This document shows positions 60,368-64,000 of a stretch of 64,000 nucleotides of DNA, one piece after another. A program made the position numbers and the translations under genes. The notes beneath the pieces are model-generated. The model made no database searches and was not told where the DNA came from. It saw only the letters and a program-made list of their open reading frames with translations. Location: the NCBI RefSeq assembly GCF_002797675.1, contig NZ_PGEX01000001.1, positions 2,790,001 through 2,854,000 on the forward strand. Reading direction: 5' to 3'. Origin of the DNA: Hallerella succinigenes (GTDB lineage: Bacteria; Fibrobacterota; Fibrobacteria; Fibrobacterales; Fibrobacteraceae). Numbering within the stretch: the first letter of the stretch is position 1; each line of letters starts with the position of its first letter.

Positions 60368-61507
60368 TTACGAGAAGAAACCTTTGATCTTTTCAATCAG
60401 GCTTTCGTCCTTCGCATTGTCCTTGTCTTTGCGAAGTTCCGCTAGCTGCTTGTAAAGGTCCTTTTCCTTCGAAGAAAGATCGGTCGGAATGGCCGCATTC
60501 ACTTCGACGAAGAGGTTTCCACGCGCACCACGTCCGTTCAGCGGAGGAAGTCCCTGTTCCTTCAGACGGAACACGGCTCCCGGCTGCGTACCGGCTGAAA
60601 CCTTGATCGAAACTTCGCCACCGTCGAGAGTCGGAATGCGAAGGTTTCCGCCCAAGACGAGCTTGTAAACAGGAACGTCGATGGTGCAGTGCAGGTCATC
60701 GCCTTCACGCGTGTAAAAGTCGTTCTTCTTTTCGGCGATGACGACGAGCAAATCGCCCGCAGCGCCGCCGCGAGGACCGCAATGGCCTTCGCCGCGCAAG
60801 TTCAAATACTGGCCTTCCGAAACGCCGACCGGAATCTTGATCGAAATCGTTTCTTCTTCGAGAACGCGACCTTCGCCGTGGCAAATAGAACACGGCTTGC
60901 CGATCACTTCGCCGAGACCGTTACAGTCCGGGCAAGTCGTTTCGCTCACCATTTGGAAGAACGAACGCGTCACGCGGCGTACACGGCCTGTACCGTGGCA
61001 AGTAGGGCATTCCTTCACATTAGAACCGCCCTTGCCGTTACATTCCGTACAAGGCGCATAACGCTTTAGGCGGACCTTCTTCGTCGTACCGGTGAGAATT
61101 TCTTTATACGAGAGAGCGATCTTGATTTGCAGATCCTGTCCACGCGGAGGACCTTGACGACCACGGGAAGACGAATGGAATCCGCCGAAGCCACCGCCGA
61201 AGATGTCGCCGAACTGGCTGAAGATATCTTCGAAGTTGCTGAAACCGCCGCTGAAGCCGCCTGCGCCTGGACCGCCTGCGCCCGGCATGTTAAAGCCGAA
61301 CTGGTCGTATTGGGCGCGCTTCTTTGAATCGGAGAGCACTTCGTAAGCTTCAGCAGCTTCCTTGAACTTTTCTTCTGCTTCCTTGTTGCCCGGGTTCTTG
61401 TCCGGGTGATATTTAATGGCGAGTTTTTTGTACGCGTGCTTGATGTCGTCGGCGCTTGCATCTTTGGAAACGCCTAGGACTTCGTAGTAATCTCTTTTCT
61501 CTGCCAT
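60368..61507 (-). CDS. dnaJ: Chaperone protein DnaJ
   Basis: 379 residues, full type I architecture: J domain (1-70) with KYHPDKNPG, a Gly/Phe-rich stretch (75-125), four CxxCxGxG zinc repeats ([32 protein letters not shown]) and the C-terminal substrate-binding domain. It delivers unfolded clients to DnaK and stimulates ATP hydrolysis. Third of grpE-dnaK-dnaJ. The 119-bp gap to dnaK holds a terminator-like hairpin, which may lower its expression. Confidence 0.95.
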   Translation of the reverse strand: MAEKRDYYEVLGVSKDASADDIKHAYKKLAIKYHPDKNPGNKEAEEKFKEAAEAYEVLSDSKKRAQYDQFGFNMPGAGGPGAGGFSGGFSNFEDIFSQFGDIFGGGFGGFHSSSRGRQGPPRGQDLQIKIALSYKEILTGTTKKVRLKRYAPCTECNGKGGSNVKECPTCHGTGRVRRVTRSFFQMVSETTCPDCNGLGEVIGKPCSICHGEGRVLEEETISIKIPVGVSEGQYLNLRGEGHCGPRGGAAGDLLVVIAEKKNDFYTREGDDLHCTIDVPVYKLVLGGNLRIPTLDGGEVSIKVSAGTQPGAVFRLKEQGLPPLNGRGARGNLFVEVNAAIPTDLSSKEKDLYKQLAELRKDKDNAKDESLIEKIKGFFS

Positions 61508-61558
61508 GATCCAAATCTCTCTTAAAAAGTCAGATTAAAATTTCGTGTTCAAAATTAC

Positions 61559-61596
61559 AAAAAAAAGGATTCCCCCCCCGAGGAGGGGAAAATCCT
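61559..61596 (-). terminator. Terminator or attenuator between dnaK and dnaJ
   Basis: Read leftward, AGGATT and CCCC pair with GGGG and AATCCT around a short loop, followed by about eight T residues. A C8 run is part of the stem. It may end most dnaK transcripts. Confidence 0.7.
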
Positions 61597-61626
61597 ATAG
61601 GTTATCTAACCAAGGAGAATACCGGA

Positions 61627-63537
61627 TTACTTCTTGTCGTCGTCGACTACGGTGTAGTCAGCGTCGATTGGACCGTCCTTGCCGTTGTCCTGTTTCGGTT
61701 CGGCGTGCGGTTCTGCAGAAGCACCAGCGTTCGGAGCGCCCTGGGCAGCACCAGCCATGGAGCTGATCATGCTCTGGAGCTTGTTCACGGCGGCGTCAAT
61801 TTCTTCCTTCGAGCCGTTGTCCTTCTTGGACTTGATTTCGTCGATGGCGGCCTGGAGCTGACTCTTCGTGTCAGCCGGAATCTTGTCGCCATTATCCTTC
61901 ATCATCTTTTCGGCCTGATAGACAACCTGTTCAGCCTTGTTCTTGGCTTCTTCGCGTTCGCGGTCAGCCTTATCCTTTTCTGCGTTTGCTTCGGCGTCCT
62001 TCTTCATACGTTCGATTTCGTCTTCGGAAAGGCCACTGGAGGTCGTAATCTTGATGGACTGTTCCTTGCCGGTTTCCTTGTCCTTAGCGCTCACGTGCAC
62101 AATGCCGTTTGCGTCGATGTCGAAGGTGACTTCGATCTGTGGCACGCCACGCGGCTTCGGGCTGATACCCGTCAAGTCGAAGTGGCCGAGGGTGCGGTTG
62201 TCGCGAGCGTAAGTACGTTCACCCTGAAGAACGTGAATCGTCACAGCGGACTGGTTATCTTCTGCGGTCGAGAACACCTGGCTCTTCTTGGTCGGAATCG
62301 TCGTGTTGCGGTCGATGAGCTTCGTCATCACGCCGCCGAGGGTTTCGATACCGAGGGAAAGCGGGGTCACGTCGAGGAGAAGGACGTCCTTCACGGAAGA
62401 GTCACCGGAAAGAACTGCACCTTGGACAGCTGCGCCGATCGCGACAACTTCGTCCGGGTTCACGCCCTTGTTCGGTTCCTTGCCGAAGAATTCCTTCACC
62501 TTCGCCTGGACTGCCGGGATACGGGTAGAACCGCCGACGAGGAGAACTTCGTCGATGTCGGAAAGGCTAAGGCCAGAGTCTGCCAAGCACTTCTTGCACG
62601 GTTCAATCGTACGTTCGACAAGTTCAGCGGTGAGCTGGTCGAACTTGGCGCGGCTGAGGGTCAGGTCCAAATGCTTCGGACCGGTAGCGTCTGCCGTAAT
62701 GAACGGAAGGTTAATGTTCGTGGAAGTGGTGGCGGAAAGGTCGATCTTCGCCTTTTCTGCCGCATCCTTCAAACGTTGGAGAGCCATCTTGTCGCTCTTC
62801 AGGTCGATGGAGGGATTTTCCTTCTTGAATTCGTCGTTGATCCAGTCGATGATGACTTCGTCGAAGTTGTCACCGCCGAGCATGGTATCACCGTTCGTAG
62901 CCTTCACGGAGAACATACCGTCGTCGATTTCGAGGATCGAGATATCGAATGTACCACCGCCGAGATCATACACGGCAACCTTTTCGCTCTTCTTGGAGTC
63001 AAGGCCGTAGGCGAGGGCAGCAGCCGTCGGTTCGTTCACAATGCGGAGAACGTCGAGACCGGCGATCTTGCCTGCATCCTTCGTTGCCTGACGCTGGGAG
63101 TCGCTGAAGTAAGCCGGAACCGTAATCACAGCCTGTGTCACCGGCTGGCCGAGGTAATCTTCAGCGGTCTTTTTCATGGACTGAAGAACCATGGCGGAAA
63201 TTTCCGGAGGTGCGAATTCCTTGTCGCCGATCTTCACGCGGACAAGATCGTTGCCCGAACCGATGAGTTTGTACGGCATGTGCTTTTCTGCATCGGAGCA
63301 TTCGCCGGCATGACGGCCCATGAAACGCTTGATGGAGTAAATCGTGTTTTCAGGATTGGTAATTGCCTGACGCTTTGCGACGTGGCCGACGAGGCGTTCG
63401 CCGTTCTTGCCGAATGCAACGATAGACGGGGTGGTGCGGAAACCTTCCGGGTTTGCGATCACGACCGGCTTACCGCCTTCCATCACGGCGACGCAACTGT
63501 TCGTTGTACCGAGGTCAATACCGATAATCTTGCTCAT
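61627..63537 (-). CDS. dnaK: Chaperone protein DnaK (Hsp70)
   Basis: 636 residues. Nucleotide-binding domain (1-385) with [34 protein letters not shown] and [13 protein letters not shown]; linker with [11 protein letters not shown]; substrate-binding beta domain and helical lid (about 505-610); Ala/Gly-rich tail ending [14 protein letters not shown]. It folds and refolds proteins with GrpE and DnaJ in ATP-driven cycles. AAGGAGA lies ahead of the ATG. No CIRCE (HrcA) element is seen upstream. Confidence 0.96.
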   Translation of the reverse strand: MSKIIGIDLGTTNSCVAVMEGGKPVVIANPEGFRTTPSIVAFGKNGERLVGHVAKRQAITNPENTIYSIKRFMGRHAGECSDAEKHMPYKLIGSGNDLVRVKIGDKEFAPPEISAMVLQSMKKTAEDYLGQPVTQAVITVPAYFSDSQRQATKDAGKIAGLDVLRIVNEPTAAALAYGLDSKKSEKVAVYDLGGGTFDISILEIDDGMFSVKATNGDTMLGGDNFDEVIIDWINDEFKKENPSIDLKSDKMALQRLKDAAEKAKIDLSATTSTNINLPFITADATGPKHLDLTLSRAKFDQLTAELVERTIEPCKKCLADSGLSLSDIDEVLLVGGSTRIPAVQAKVKEFFGKEPNKGVNPDEVVAIGAAVQGAVLSGDSSVKDVLLLDVTPLSLGIETLGGVMTKLIDRNTTIPTKKSQVFSTAEDNQSAVTIHVLQGERTYARDNRTLGHFDLTGISPKPRGVPQIEVTFDIDANGIVHVSAKDKETGKEQSIKITTSSGLSEDEIERMKKDAEANAEKDKADREREEAKNKAEQVVYQAEKMMKDNGDKIPADTKSQLQAAIDEIKSKKDNGSKEEIDAAVNKLQSMISSMAGAAQGAPNAGASAEPHAEPKQDNGKDGPIDADYTVVDDDKK

Positions 63538-63650
63538 AACTGTAATCTCCTTAAACTTTTTTATTTCCGACCTAGTTTTAGCAAAATGCGTGCCAAACTC
63601 GTCAGATGCTTAAATTTGTTGAATTTCGCGGGCTTCTCACACCCTGTGTT

Positions 63651-64000
63651 TCATTTTGAAGCAGAACCGGACGAAACGATTACCTTGGCGGTCTTCAAAA
63701 GCTTGTTCTTGAGCTTGTAACCTTTCTGGAAAACCTGCACCACGTGGGATTCCGGAACGGTATCCGATGGCTGGTTCATCAGGGCTTCTTGTTCGTTCGG
63801 GTCAAATTCCTGGCCGACCGGGTCGATTTGCACGAGGCCAGCGTCCGTGAGGATTTTATAGAACTGGTCGTGGATCATCTGGATGCCCTTGGAGAATGCG
63901 TCAAAGTCTTTCTGTTGGTTGTTTTCCGGAGCCGCGGCGCGTTCGAAGTTGTCGAGTACTTCGGAAAGCTTTTCGAGGAGTTTTCCGTTTGCGGTTTCGA
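63651..64000 (-). CDS. grpE: Nucleotide exchange factor GrpE (5' end off window)
   Basis: The last ~115 codons are visible, and the frame is open to the window edge. KLLEKLSEVLDNFERA and FSKGIQMIHDQFYKIL are the long-helix and four-helix-bundle parts, followed by the beta-wing region LVQIDPVGQEFDPNEQEALM and a GYKLKNKLLKTAKVIVSS end typical of GrpE. It releases ADP from DnaK. It lies 113 bp upstream of dnaK on the same strand. Confidence 0.92.
   Translation of the reverse strand, partial: ETANGKLLEKLSEVLDNFERAAAPENNQQKDFDAFSKGIQMIHDQFYKILTDAGLVQIDPVGQEFDPNEQEALMNQPSDTVPESHVVQVFQKGYKLKNKLLKTAKVIVSSGSASK

Noticed and set aside
61572-61579. C8 tract as a phase-variation switch
   Set aside because: It lies in the dnaK-dnaJ gap within a hairpin, not in a reading frame or between promoter elements.
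63538-63650. CIRCE element before dnaK
   Set aside because: The TTAGCACTC/GAGTGCTAA arms are not found; the nearby TTTTAGCAAAATGC has no matching right arm.

Overview
The window looks like chromosome from a Fibrobacter-type bacterium (Fibrobacterota). The evidence is a large secreted GH51 endoglucanase with repeated N-terminal binding modules that matches what I recall of Fibrobacter endoglucanase F, a GH11-CBM6 xylanase ending in a type IX-secretion-like tail, a serine-rich lipoprotein, and a Gram-negative envelope gene set (MurB, MtgA, lipoproteins, a likely outer-membrane protein). Base composition is near 50% GC and even; the main exceptions are two AT-rich secreted-protein genes and a GC-rich broken gene near 22.1-22.3 kb. 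No insertion sequence, prophage, integrase array or CRISPR was seen. The assignment is by recognition, not by search.

Layout. 0-6.5 kb: hisS and an SGNH hydrolase leftward, surE-gyrA rightward. 6.6-14.7 kb: plant cell-wall degradation (GH11-CBM6 xylanase, GH51 endoglucanase), a DsbA-like lipoprotein, an aminotransferase and small genes. 14.7-21.5 kb: VanZ-like protein, TM2 pair, MGMT-like protein, murB, short DnaG-like primase, mtgA, purB, Xer recombinase. 21.6-23.6 kb: two tRNA-Lys genes, a decayed foreign gene, a serine-rich lipoprotein and a candidate structured RNA. 23.6-38 kb: M23/LysM peptidase, glyQS, aminotransferase, CHASE2 cyclase, ftsK with a coupled DNA methyltransferase, then nadD, an RluA-type pseudouridine synthase and membrane proteins. 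37.7-47 kb: rpsO-pnp, a cytoplasmic GH5, cvfB-like, NlpC/P60-pheA-rph, hemN, lipoprotein. 47-51.4 kb: GT-C glycosyltransferase with an NPCBM-like tail, MurG-like glycosyltransferase, unknown protein. 52.1-56.9 kb: TPP riboswitch and thiS-thiF-thiG-(orphan)-thiH, then thiE. 56.9-64 kb, all leftward: grpE (partial)-dnaK-dnaJ followed within 26 bp by a tightly coupled trio (C39-like peptidase, RLAN/RimK ATP-grasp ligase, GCS2 ligase).

Most notable: (1) the C39/ATP-grasp/GCS2 trio, which looks like a peptide- or amide-forming system of unknown product, attached to the DnaK chaperone genes; (2) a compact ~180-nt structured RNA candidate at 23.25-23.43 kb with its own promoter, an upstream palindrome, a U-run and mutually exclusive pairings; (3) a recurring -10-like hexamer (TATATT and variants) 6-10 nt before start codons, implying that many genes here are transcribed without a leader; (4) an AT-rich secreted orphan inserted between thiG and thiH.
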